From contig NC_039483.1 in assembly GCF_003590095.1 (NCBI RefSeq), positions 11,842,001 through 11,906,000 of the forward strand: 64,000 nucleotides of DNA. Direction: 5' to 3'. Origin of the DNA: Trichoplusia ni. Taxonomy: Eukaryota; Arthropoda; Insecta; Lepidoptera; Noctuidae. Below are positions 14,501 to 24,900 of this stretch, piece by piece; within the stretch, counting starts at the first letter, position 1; every line of letters begins with the position of its first letter. Position numbers and translations under genes: made by a program. The notes beneath the pieces were generated by a model. It was not told the DNA's origin and did not search any database. It saw nothing but the letters and a program-made list of their open reading frames with translations.

Positions 14501-17500
14501 TGTTCTGAAACCGATCTTCATAATTATAAAACACTAAACCTGCCTAGTATGTGTAGTATTGCTTAATTCAAGATCTTAAATTACAGTTATGTCGTCTTGT
14601 TTGTGGCACTAGAGAGAACGATATGGCCCGAATTAATCTAATTATAACAATTGAATAAGCAAACATATATCAAGAAGAATATATTGACGTTTTATGTTAC
14701 GAAGCAAATATTTGACATTGGCACCAACAATACCCAGTCTTTAGGTGTTAATCTGTAATATGAATATTTTTATGCAAAATATTGTGTCTATAGAGTGCGC
14801 AAGGTCCCGTTTGCCAAAACCTTTGCTATGTTTACTACGTTACCAATTTTAGGCCTATAGAATGCAATTTTAAGGTTTAATTTGTTTTATATAGTCTAAA
14901 TAAATTACTTTGAAAATAATTGATGATACCATAAAACTTAAGGTAATTAAAGTTCAAAATTATAAATGAGTAAATAAGTAGCCGTCAATTGATATTGTTA
15001 ACAAATTTAGGTAAATTAATTGTTAAAAATCTTCATTTGTTGACATTTTATTAATTGTTCAAATTTAACAGTGCTCTTTAAAATTACGTCTAAATAATAT
15101 AATTAAATGAACACGAACACAGTTGATAATTAAGAATACAGTATTACATATTTACGTCAAATTCAAAGGCATATTACATTAGCAAGTTTGTTATTGATTT
15201 GACCGCCTATAGGTCAGCCGCAAATAAAGGTCAAGAACTAAAAATAATTATGTGAGAAACATTTATCAAATACAGCTACACCTTAAATAGAATGTGTTAT
15301 GTCATGTTTACGTATTGGAAACTTAGGTCTTCTTTCTTTATACTGTACTATTAAAACGAAGTACATATTGATAAATATTGCAATGAAAATCTTATATTTA
15401 CTTTCGGTATAACAATAATTCTTTTATTTAATAAACCTTTGACGAAGCCTATCCAACCTACATAATATCTGAAACATCATGTTATCTTTAGATACGTGCA
15501 TTTAATAATATAAGGGAATGCATTCAGTGACCTTCAATTAAAACTGCAATTAAAATTCTTCTCGTACACATCTTCAAAACAAAATCATGGAAGAAGTTCC
15601 ATGTTTTTGTGTAAACTTTTTTATTTGAAATGCACTTGATTCCGGTATTTTTGGATTTATATATTATGTATTTTTTGACAAATTGTTGTATTGTTAAATT
15701 AAATCCCTCTGCGTTTTAGCCCTCGTTTAATGTTACAGTCATTTCTTTAACTTAACGCCATTATTATAAGAATACCCAGCCGTCATGTGCAATAATTGCA
15801 AATATTTTTACTAACGGGTTCATATTTTAAATTTATGCGTCAAATTCGTCTCTTGCAAATAGCATCTGGCAATTAGATAATCCACAATTGGGTCTCTATT
15901 CGTTAGTAATTCTGTATAATCAATTTGTATCTTTTGTTGTCCAGCTACGAGACCGAGAATGGCATCAAAGCTGAGGAAACGGGCTCAATAAAGAAGGCCA
16001 GTAGTCCTGAAGCGAGTGACGTCATCGTAGCGCAGGGCGGGTTCAGCTACACGGCGCCAGATGGCACTGTTATCAACCTGAATTACATCGCCGATGACGA
16101 CAACGGTTTCAAACCTGAGGTAAACATTTTTTCATTTAGTTACTAAGTAAGTACATATCTGCACTTTTACTCAAGTAGGTTCTATAGTACAGGAGTCCAG
16201 GAGTCTTACATGGATTATAGCTGTGTGTCTCTTCCACAACTGCCGCTGTTTTAGCTTAAAGGGTGGCAATAGGCTCCCTAGAAGGTTAATAGGTATTTTC
16301 ATTAATCAACTTTATGGTACACTGATTCATCTGAATTGTAGGATCTTGGTATTCGAAACCAAGTTGCCAGTATATGCCAGGTTGTCGCCGTCGACGGACA
16401 CGTCTAGGAGGACATCATCATCTGAATTATAGCAATGTTGGGAATTGTTGGAATAAGATCAATAAATTAACAATAAGCTTAACAATCTACAAGTATAGTC
16501 TTAATATTTGTTTCTTACTACAAGTTGCATTGAATTCGGTTTCGAATAATTTTCTTTATAGGATCCTGCATACTTTGTGATGTTCGGTCCGCGACGCAGG
16601 TCACAGGTTAAATATTTTAATTGGATGATTCTGCTCAGCCTTGATACAAGTAAAGACGTTTCTGAGCTTGAAATAAACGCATTTTATTACATGTTAATAT
16701 TAACGTTAGCGAGCTCCTCCGTGTTTCGGAAGGCACGTTAAATTGTATGTCCCGGCTGTTATTCCTGCATCTTTGACAGTCGTTACAGGTAGTCAGAAGT
16801 TTGAAAAAGTCTGACAGCCAGTCTAACCAAGGGGTGTCGTGTTGCCCAGGTAACTGGGTTGAGGAGGTCAGACAGGCAGTCGCTTCTTGTAAAACACAGG
16901 TACTCAGCTGAAACCGGTTGGACTGGTAGCCGACCCCAACATAGTTGGGAAAAGGCTAGGCCGATGATGATTTATATAATACAGCAGTAACAAATTGGAA
17001 GACCGTACCTGAACAAAGGGTTGGTACTTTTAATGAAATAGAAATGAAGATATTTAATACAAACTTCCACTTATTTCGATTTGAAAATACAAACCAAGTG
17101 TAAATTATGTGTTTTTCTTAGGTGAGGAATAAAATTATTCATAAGAATAGGTTGGGATTCATTTAACCTTTGTTTTTTTGTGTTAATTCGGTCATCGCTT
17201 TAAAATAGCCTACGAATACATGTCATACGGGTGATGTCATTAAGATAATATTATTATCTACCTATTATAAATTTTTGTTTTAATTCTCTTAGTGCCATAT
17301 ATTAACTTATAAATCTTGAAGATATACCCAACTTAACAGAGGTGCAAATGTAGAAAAATTGATTAAGTTGTTACATTTATTTAAAATTGATACAAAACGT
17401 GAAGATATCTTAAAAAAAAAATTTAGACAGATTCCCCAACATTTATAATTGTGCAATCATGGGTTCGGAAAGTAATTCATTAAGGCTTAGAATATGTGGT

Positions 17501-17787
17501 TCTTATAATTATAACTAATCACAATTTCCTCTTTGCTGTGGAGTTACTGTTAGATCACTTAGAAAGCGATGAAATGTCGGCGAAACAGAACGCTGTAAAA
17601 TATAATTTTGACATCAGAAGTACTACTTAGTAACCTATGAAATGGTGAATTTTAATTTGATTTTCATTGTTTGTTGTTTATGTTTCAGGGCGCACATCTG
17701 CCGACTCCTCCTCCGATCCCGCCAGCAATCCAGAAGGCTTTGGATTACCTAGCGACCCTCCCCCCTCCGCCCCCATCCAGAACCTAA
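8561..17787 (+). CDS. RR-1 cuticular protein, larval cuticle protein type (135 aa)
   Basis: Secreted structural protein of the cuticle, expected to bind chitin through an extended RR-1 domain. Exons: 8561-8569, 14204-14328, 15945-16119, 17689-17787; frame is kept through all joins (408 nt with stop). Residues 1-18 are a signal peptide (MKM, then RVLVLLGVVAVALSA). The first RR-1 block starts with SYETENG at 45-51; the core GGFSYTAPDG is at 76-85, followed by YIADDDNGFKPE to 103. The C-terminus has GAHLPTPPP and an Ala/Leu helix, then a proline run. There are no cysteines in the mature part, as is normal. The start is chosen from the TATA-proximal ATG; an alternative acceptor at 14183 would add seven in-frame residues. 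Exon 1 is placed 5.6 kb away by splice signals and family habit, which is the weakest part of the model. Confidence 0.9.
8570..14203 (+). other. Intron 1 of the 8561 gene (5.6 kb)
   Basis: Donor GTGAGT at 8570 follows ATG AAA ATG; acceptor is CAG at 14201-14203 (or at 14182). Long first introns after the start codon are usual in moth RR-1 genes and often hold regulatory DNA. It contains a weak tRNA-like repeat at 9245-9330 and otherwise AT-rich sequence. Open frames of 60-100 codons inside (9716, 11167, 11417, 12646, 12960, 13362) show no domain and are taken as chance. Confidence 0.7.
9245..9330 (-). repeat. Possible tRNA-like SINE remnant
   Basis: The minus strand carries a B-box-like GTTCACATCCC (plus strand near 9266-9276) in a local GC-rich block, similar to the stretch at 4150-4258. 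It lies in intron 1 of the first cuticle gene. Ends and family are unknown. Confidence 0.3.
16700..16970 (+). mobile_element. Dispersed moth repeat, copy 1 (LINE- or SINE-type 3' end)
   Basis: Inside intron 3 of the 8561 gene. It contains TTTCGGAAGGCACGTTAAAT, then blocks including CAGTCTAACCAAGGGGTG, TAACTGGGTTGAGGAGGTCA and CCCCAACATAGTTGGGAAAA, and ends in a GATGATGAT tail. A reverse-complement copy lies at 59634-59880. A simple-repeat tail of this kind is typical of RTE/CR1-like LINE ends or SINEs that borrow them. I recall similar sequences as very abundant in noctuid genomes; no search was possible. No coding capacity. Confidence 0.75.
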
Positions 17788-17899
17788 TAACTTGAGACGA
17801 GCCCGACGACCTGATCATCTGAACATCCAACGTACCTGTTACCCTACGAATACTCCATGCTATTCCGAAAACAGAATTTAATCATGCTCCAAATACGAA

Positions 17900-17905
17900 A
17901 ATAAA
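17900..17905 (+). terminator. Poly(A) signal of the 8561 gene
   Basis: AATAAA about 110 bases after the stop codon, the first such hexamer downstream. Confidence 0.65.
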
Positions 17906-19929
17906 GTATCTGAACCAAAAAGTATTTACTCGAATACTTGTTTTTAAATCATCTAGAACTTCTTTATAGTAAAGGAGATCTTGTTATGCATCCTGCAATA
18001 CTAGTCTCTTTTAGATAAGGAAGCGTCAATTAAATATCATGAGCATGTTTAAATTCTGTTTACGAAACAGCAACTAATTACATTAAACCAATATAATATA
18101 TTAAGCAAAGAAAAATATATAAAAAAGAATGTACAATGACTGAACTGTGATAGAAATGATTGAACAATGTAAAATGTTTGTATATTTATTAAAATAAAAG
18201 CAAAATCAGTGCCAAAGATGCATTGCAAAATGTAATTTGTATTTTTTCTATAAAAACTGATTTCCAAATAATGACCTTTCCTAACTTTTATTAAACCAAA
18301 TAGATAAAACTTCCGTAGGTAAGTACCTGTTTGTCAACACTGCGGTAATAACATAAATGACTTGGCCAGCAGTTATAATGAATTCGTAAAAATATAGGTA
18401 GCGCGATAGGTATACAAGCTACATCCTTCTAGGTTTTTATCATACACATAGAACATTAAAATATCAAGGTTTCAATCTACGTTGAGATAAAACAACAGGC
18501 TGTAACGAGAATTCTATTTAGCATGTCATTTTAAAACAATCTGTCACTCAAGTGTTAAAAAATGTTGATGTCATTTACCATATAAATATTATTCAATTTT
18601 ATGGTATGATTTTACCAAAGACTTAGTGGTTTCTTACAAGTTGCGAGGGTTTTGTCTTAAGAACTAATGGAATGACGTTATTTTTTTTATATTTTTACTA
18701 TTGATAGTCTTCGGTGGAAATGTGTCACGACGCACGTCGTTTAGAAAACTAGTAAATTTAGAGGTAGAATAGATTCATGTTGGTACTCTGCGAGTATACA
18801 AACTCTCTATCGCTTCTTATCAATCCTTTAGAGAAGATTTTGGTGATTGAAAAATGTTTCAGTAGCAATTCGCAAGTTTGATTTTATTTTGACGACAGTA
18901 AATTTAATAACGATACCAATAAATAACAAACAAAACTTGAAAACAAAAAGTAGGTTACGAAAAATAAATTTGAATAATGCGTCAAACTGAAGTACTGTGT
19001 AAACAAGGAAATTAAATGTACAGACACTTAAATATTTTCAAGAAGTCCTTTAACACAAACATAGTTATTATAATGAATGCTCGCAAGTAGATGACTTGTT
19101 TTAGCTTTATCATGCAACTGAATTTTTGTTTGAATATTTACAGTGGCGCCGTGCAATTACAATAAACAGTAAACTGGTATTTTAAAATACAAAAGAAAGA
19201 ACGAAACCAAGAATTTTAAACCAAATACCATTGTTCATACGATCCAAATTCATAAAACACTTTCATAAATATGCCGCGAAACAATATTATTGAAAACGTT
19301 AGTGAAAACATAAGTTTCAATAGAAAGCAAAAGTGGTTTCAACTGTACTTGGAGTACAACATTCTTCAATAACCTGTTAGATAGTGAGCGTGATCTCAAG
19401 GTCAATGATGAGAACGTAGAACAATGCGTCGTATAGACATAGATCTATAACTTACTAGATATGCCATATGAGTCTACTAAGATTAAATTATTTTGTGACA
19501 ATATGATCAACTTAATAGTCATGTATGATTTAGTTCGAGACTATTTTTTGTTAATCACTTATAGCTTGATTTTATTTCTGTGGCTTGGGTAATTATTTTT
19601 ATTTTGCAGGATCACGTTTCGGTCTAGATCTGTTTACGGAACTAAAATAAGATAACTCCGATGTTAAATGTCAACCAGTGGCTTTACGTACAGACGGACA
19701 TCGTAGTCCTTTGTTCCTTTCCATTTGCGATACAACGTACTTTTTAGTTTTATTATGTTTTTGGATATTCAGTTCTATTTGAACGAAACATAATCATTGG
19801 GAATCAAGAAACGTTTCTACTATTGATGTTCTTTTGGTTTCAATTGTTAGAGATTTACCGGACTTGGTAAAATGAAAACTCATCTTTAAAATTGTCCGGC
19901 TCTGTTAAGCTTCGGATAGAGGCGTATAG
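17906..19929. other. Convergent intergenic spacer, no gene seen
   Basis: Lies between the 3' ends of the plus-strand gene ending at 17787 and the minus-strand gene ending at 20008. AT-rich, no supported coding region. It contains one perfect match to the FTZ-F1 monomer site (TCAAGGTCA, 19396-19404). Confidence 0.55.
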
Positions 19930-19935
19930 TTTATT
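19930..19935 (-). terminator. Poly(A) signal of the 20008-21331 minus-strand gene
   Basis: TTTATT on the plus strand, AATAAA on the coding strand, about 75 bases past the stop codon. Confidence 0.6.
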
Positions 19936-20007
19936 ATATTTACAAATTGAAGAATACAGCATGGATTCCTTAAAATCTAAAATTATATCGACGAACAGTC
20001 ATCGATT

Positions 20008-21331
20008 TTAAATGAAATAGCCTTGTTTTAACAAGTTGATTCTCTCAGTATTTGGCTCAGGGGTGGTCTTGGTGGCGAGGTACTCCAGGGCTCGTTTGAT
20101 CGCTGGTGGAATAGGAGGGGGAGTCGGTAAATGAGCTCCTACAGGCCTGTACCCATTTTCATCTGCTGTATATGTCAGGCTGTAGTCGTTGCCGTCTTTA
20201 CCCTGGAAATGTTTCAAATATGCAATTAGTTTCTACAAATTTTCAAAAATTATGTCATTGCATTGATTTATGTATTGAAAGTCTTGATAGATAGATATAA
20301 TAAGAAATTATTAGACTTATCTCTAAATCATAAAATTATAATAGAAGAACTGAAGTGGTACTCAAAGAATAACCCACAGTTTTAATATTTACTGTATAGC
20401 ATATTTCTTAAATAATAATATCCAGATGAATTCATTAAAGAGTTGACGCAAAAACTTATACTTACGATGTAGGAATAACTTCCTTCAACAGCATTACCGG
20501 CACCCCCATTGGAAGTTTTCAATTCCCCTCGTTCCGCAGCTTTAGTGCCGTCACCGCCTTCGTAGCTGTAAAACATTTAACAACACTGCCTTAGTACTAT
20601 AGGGATTTTTAAATTTGTCTATATTATATAAATAACGGATAGCTATGGTACCTGTAATGAAAGTCTCCTGAGTGAGAGAAAACATAATTTTCTGATTCAA
20701 CTATTGGCACTACGGGTTCACGTAACCCCTTCCTTCTGTTAATACTGGGTTGGTTATTTGTTCTTGTATGAGCTTGATTAACTGTTTGTGTCTTGACTCT
20801 CTGGACACCTTCTTTTACGACACTTTCAGTTTCATTCAAAGCACTTTCGGTCTTGTTCACATATTCATTAAGTTTATTTTTACTTACTTTAACTCTTCTA
20901 ATTTGGGACCTTCTTCGATGTGTCTTAGGTGCTGTATCTATGTCAGAGCTGGAAGGTACTCTTTTAGTATTTTTCAAGTTATCAATATCCTTTAGATTGG
21001 AAACGGTCTTTTTCTTACCATTCACAGATCGTGCTTTTTGTGGTAATATTATTTCTGATTCGTAATCGTTCATTGACATAATAAGGAAAGGGTCGAATTC
21101 AACAGATAACTGCGGATGGTTTATCTTTGTATCTCTGGAAATTGATTGTTTTTCTTGTTCATCGAATCCCGAAAGGTTGTCATTACTATCCTTTAATGGT
21201 GGATGGTTCGATTTAATGCTTCTTATCACTTCAGTACGTCGTCGTGGAAAACGTTTATCTCTATGTTGGTCAACACTAATAACACACGGTACTAGTAACA
21301 CTATGGGTACTATCGATAACGAAAATAGCAT
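20008..21331 (-). CDS. RR-1 cuticular protein with long basic N-terminal extension (324 aa)
   Basis: Exons on the minus strand: 21331-20652, 20565-20466, 20202-20008 (975 nt with stop, in frame). Residues 1-20 form a signal peptide (MLFSLSIVPIVLLVPCVISV). Residues 21 to about 220 are hydrophilic and Lys/Arg/Asn/Ser-rich. They carry basic clusters that fit furin-type cleavage (RDKR at 24-27, PRRR at 29-32, and HRRR plus QIRR near 145-155) and two N-glycosylation sequons (NKT, NET). The RR-1 domain follows: SYEGGDG at 227-233, GSYSYIGKDG at 255-264, LTYTADENGYRP to 280, then GAHLPTPPP and a C-terminal helix. It has no intron after the start codon, and its third exon junction splits the core motif. 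The domain call is firm; the role of the extension is unknown. It is divergent from the 21982 gene, 650 bp apart. Confidence 0.88.
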
Positions 21332-21352
21332 TTTTCCAAAAATCGTAATTTA

Positions 21353-21388
21353 CAACTAATATGATCCTCCTCAGACGCGATTAAAATA
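21353..21388 (-). promoter_or_regulatory. Weak core promoter of the minus-strand RR-1 gene
   Basis: On the minus strand a TATA-like TATTTTAA (plus 21381-21388) precedes an initiator-like TATTAGTT (about 21355-21362) by roughly 30 bases. The leader to the ATG at 21331 would be only about 25 bases. The TATA match is weak, so the exact start is uncertain. Confidence 0.35.
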
Positions 21389-21923
21389 GCGAATGAAGAT
21401 GACTCAATAGCTTAAGTCATGTTGATATTCTTCGTAATCTATTCACTGGTTTGACAAGAATAATATTTTTTTCTTGGTTATATAATTGTACATTTAACAA
21501 TCATCTCTACGTAGGCACATTATTACGAATGTCAATATTTACAACAAAAGTTTATTCAATTGAATATTAATTTAATGATAGTTAATTTATGTAAGAAAGT
21601 ATAACAATTCGTCACACTGTTTTAAAACATTAGAATTTTTCTTGTATTATGAAACCCATCATGTAAAAAACACTCATTCTTTGGAATAGGAATTCATGGG
21701 AATTTATTGTTATCGTTAATTCACGGTTTATAGTCAATCGTTCAGTAGATTAAGCACCCAATTGTCGTCGATCATGTCTGATGGTTGACACCTAGGCTAT
21801 TGTGCAATTTCAGTTTCAAAGAACATTTCAGTCAACCGTTAAGGTTGAAGCATTTAGCGTCTCGTGAGGTTCGCTCTACTGAGAGGCGGGGGGAGTCGAT
21901 AGTGTAAATAAATCAGTATTACA

Positions 21924-21955
21924 TATAAGTGGTCCGAAAATCTGGAGTATCACTC
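21924..21955 (+). promoter_or_regulatory. Core promoter of the 21982 long-tailed RR-1 gene
   Basis: TATAAG at 21924-21929 and an initiator-like ATCACTC (A near 21952) lie 28 bases apart, as expected for an insect TATA promoter. The leader to the ATG at 21982 would be about 30 bases. The position supports a start codon in the same exon as the signal peptide, with no intron after the ATG. The two divergent starts are about 600 bp apart. Confidence 0.55.
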
Positions 21956-21981
21956 ATCTCTTAGGAGTGCTTTGAATAGAT

Positions 21982-24900
21982 ATGTTATTAAAATTAGTTT
22001 ATTTCGGTTGTGTAGCAACATGCGTGTTTTCCGCACCAACCACAGATAAGGTTCCATCGGAAAGACCACAGCCTAAAGTGATACGCATTGTATCGCAATC
22101 TGAAGAGCTTGAACCGAACGGAACTTATAAGTTTAGGTAATTAATTACCTTTAAATAAAAATTGATTTAAAATAAACATTGAATTGGTTTTTATCCTTAA
22201 TTTTATGTTTTAAATTCAGTTTCATCAAAATGAAATGAATCAGTTGCATTGGTTGTTAATAAATAAACACCTAATTGATTTCAGTTATGAAACGGGTAAC
22301 GGAATCCATCGTGAAGAAACGTCATTCGACAAAGTGTTGGATGGGAAAACAAAGCATAGTGACTGCAGCAATGAAGGAGGTGAAGACGATGACAGTGGAG
22401 AAATTCATGTGCAGAAAGGATCATATTCTTACACAGCACCTGACGGAACTCTTGTTAGTGTGAGGTAAGAAATGTTAACAATTAAGTTGATCATTTACAG
22501 TGCCTGACCGAATGCATTAGACTGATAGCAAAGTATTAAAGGTTTTACTGCTTGCCACGACTGGAATTATAGTTTTTTCTATTTGAGTTTTCAAAGTAGG
22601 TATATTTGTCGCCATTTCAATATTTTATTTAAATTCATTAGTGAACTTCCGTCCGGCTGGTAAAGTAATATAGAAACTTGGTCAATGAATTCCTGTTCGT
22701 TCTATGCCAACTATGTATATCTATTTAGATTAATTTCTTGCTTGGTGTTGTGAATAAATATATTTCTGTCTTCTTATCTAAATTATTGACTTACATTATT
22801 TTTCATCAGTTACATTGCAGATGAAAATGGCTTTAGACCTTTTGGAGAAGGTATCAATATTGGACAGCCTCCAGCAAGTACTACTAAATCTTCACGAAAA
22901 CCTAAATCGAATGAAAAAAAATCTAGAACCGATTCATCAGAAAGTTCTGAATCAGATGAAGTAATCACTCCAAACGATGAAGAATATGCGAAGAAAATTC
23001 CAAAACTTGATCAACGTATAGGTTCAGACGATCATAGTACCAATAACAAAAACAACGAAAAAAACAAAACAAACATCTCTTTGAAACCAGCAAAGTCTCC
23101 TGAGAACAAAAAGAGTACTCAGAAAACAAAGAAGCCATCAGAAGAATCCAGAACTGAGTCTGAGCAAACTGAGAATAGAAAAAAAGATAAAAATGAAAAA
23201 AAAGATAAAGAAGCTATAGTTGGGCAAAACGAATCAGAAAAATTGACAAATGTCACGTCTGCTGACGGAAACAAAAAAAGTTTACAAAATGAGAAGAGTC
23301 TTCCCTCAACTGAACAAAATGACACTGAAGCTGTTGGAGCGATAAAAGGGAATGAAAAAGCAGCTGCAGAAGATGAGCACGTGGCTAATGATGGTAAAAC
23401 TCTCAATAGAAACCAGGTCAATCCTCCGGAAGAAATGAAGGATAAAGCAAAAAATCCTGATAATAAAAAATCTGACCTAATAAACAACCCAAAAGCAAAA
23501 GATAATGAACTAACTAAATCTATCAGTGAACCTTTAAATGCTGATATTGTCGAGAAGGGAAAAAGTCCTACCACAGACCTAAACAAAAACGACGAAAAGG
23601 CAGAAAAAATATCGGAAAAGCTTATTGAAAAAGAGGAACCTATTAAAAGTGATGACAAATTAGCTAATAGTAATTCAACTTCCCCTAAGGAAAGTAACAA
23701 TTCTGCTGAAAAAGACAAAAAGGATAAAAAGGGAAAGAACAACATTTCTGAACCTGTTAAAGACCAAAACCAGACAGAGACAACTGGAGATGAAAGTAAA
23801 GAACCACAAACTACAGATTTAAAATCACCTCAAGATACAGAAAAAGACCAGAGTGAAATCAATCCAGCAGAGAAATCTGACCAGAAACTCAATGATAAGA
23901 AAACAGAATTAACAAATGGTAACAAAACTGTTGCAACTAACATTCCTTTCAACGATTCTGAAAAGCCGTCAAACGAAACCGCAACTAGAGCGAATACAGC
24001 TGAAAGTCTTAACAAAGAAAATGAGAACTCCACAGATGGCACTAAAAGTGCAAAGGAAGATGAAAATAAAACAATTAACATTCCAAACAAACAGGAAGCA
24101 GAAAATAGTTCACTTGCTAACAGTTTAAATGTACCTCAAACGAACAAAAGTGAAAACGAGGCCGATAAACATCCCAATAATAACGACAGAGAACCTAATA
24201 CCAAAGATGTCAAAGAAGCAAGCGATCTTCATCAGAATCCACAAACGAAAAATGATAGTGTAAGTAAAAACATTGAAGGTCTAAATAAAAATGTTAGTAT
24301 ACCAACAATATCAAGTGAAAAAATAGAAAATAAAGAAAATTTAACCAAAGACGCAGAGAAGAAAGAATCGCTGGAGGAAATGCCAAGCAGTGACAATCAA
24401 AATACAAATAAAAATGATAGTTCTGATAAAGATAATAAAAGTTCTGATGAAAACGACAGCAAACCAGTTAAAGAGACTAAAACGATAGGAAATAACGTTA
24501 ACTTAACCAAAAACGCCAAAGACGACAAGAAAGATATATCAAGTAGTGCCAATCAAGATCTAAACAAAAATGTCAGTGCAACCAAGCCTAATGAAAATTC
24601 TGGTCAAAATGTCAGTAAATCACTTTCAGAAGGTAAACTATTAGACACTAAAGATAACACTACCAAGAGCATAAAAGAAGAGGCAAATACGCGAGAAATA
24701 GTACCCAGTAGTGACAGTAATAAATCAAATACAAATGATAGTGTGACTGAAGATAGTAAAAATACTGATAAAAATATCAGTAAACCGAATGTACAAGGTG
24801 AAGCAAAAGACGGCAAAGACAACTCTAACAAAAACATCAAAGATGAAAAGAAAAACCAAACAGAAATACCAAGTGACGGCCACCAAAATGCAACTTCACT

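Noticed and set aside
16374..16580. Open frames after exon 3 of the first gene
   Set aside because: They lie within intron 3, past a good donor site, and break the RR-1 domain continuity.
20750..21065. Plus-strand open frames opposite the minus-strand RR-1 gene
   Set aside because: They are shadows of exon 1 of the minus-strand gene, which has a signal peptide and correct splice sites into the domain.
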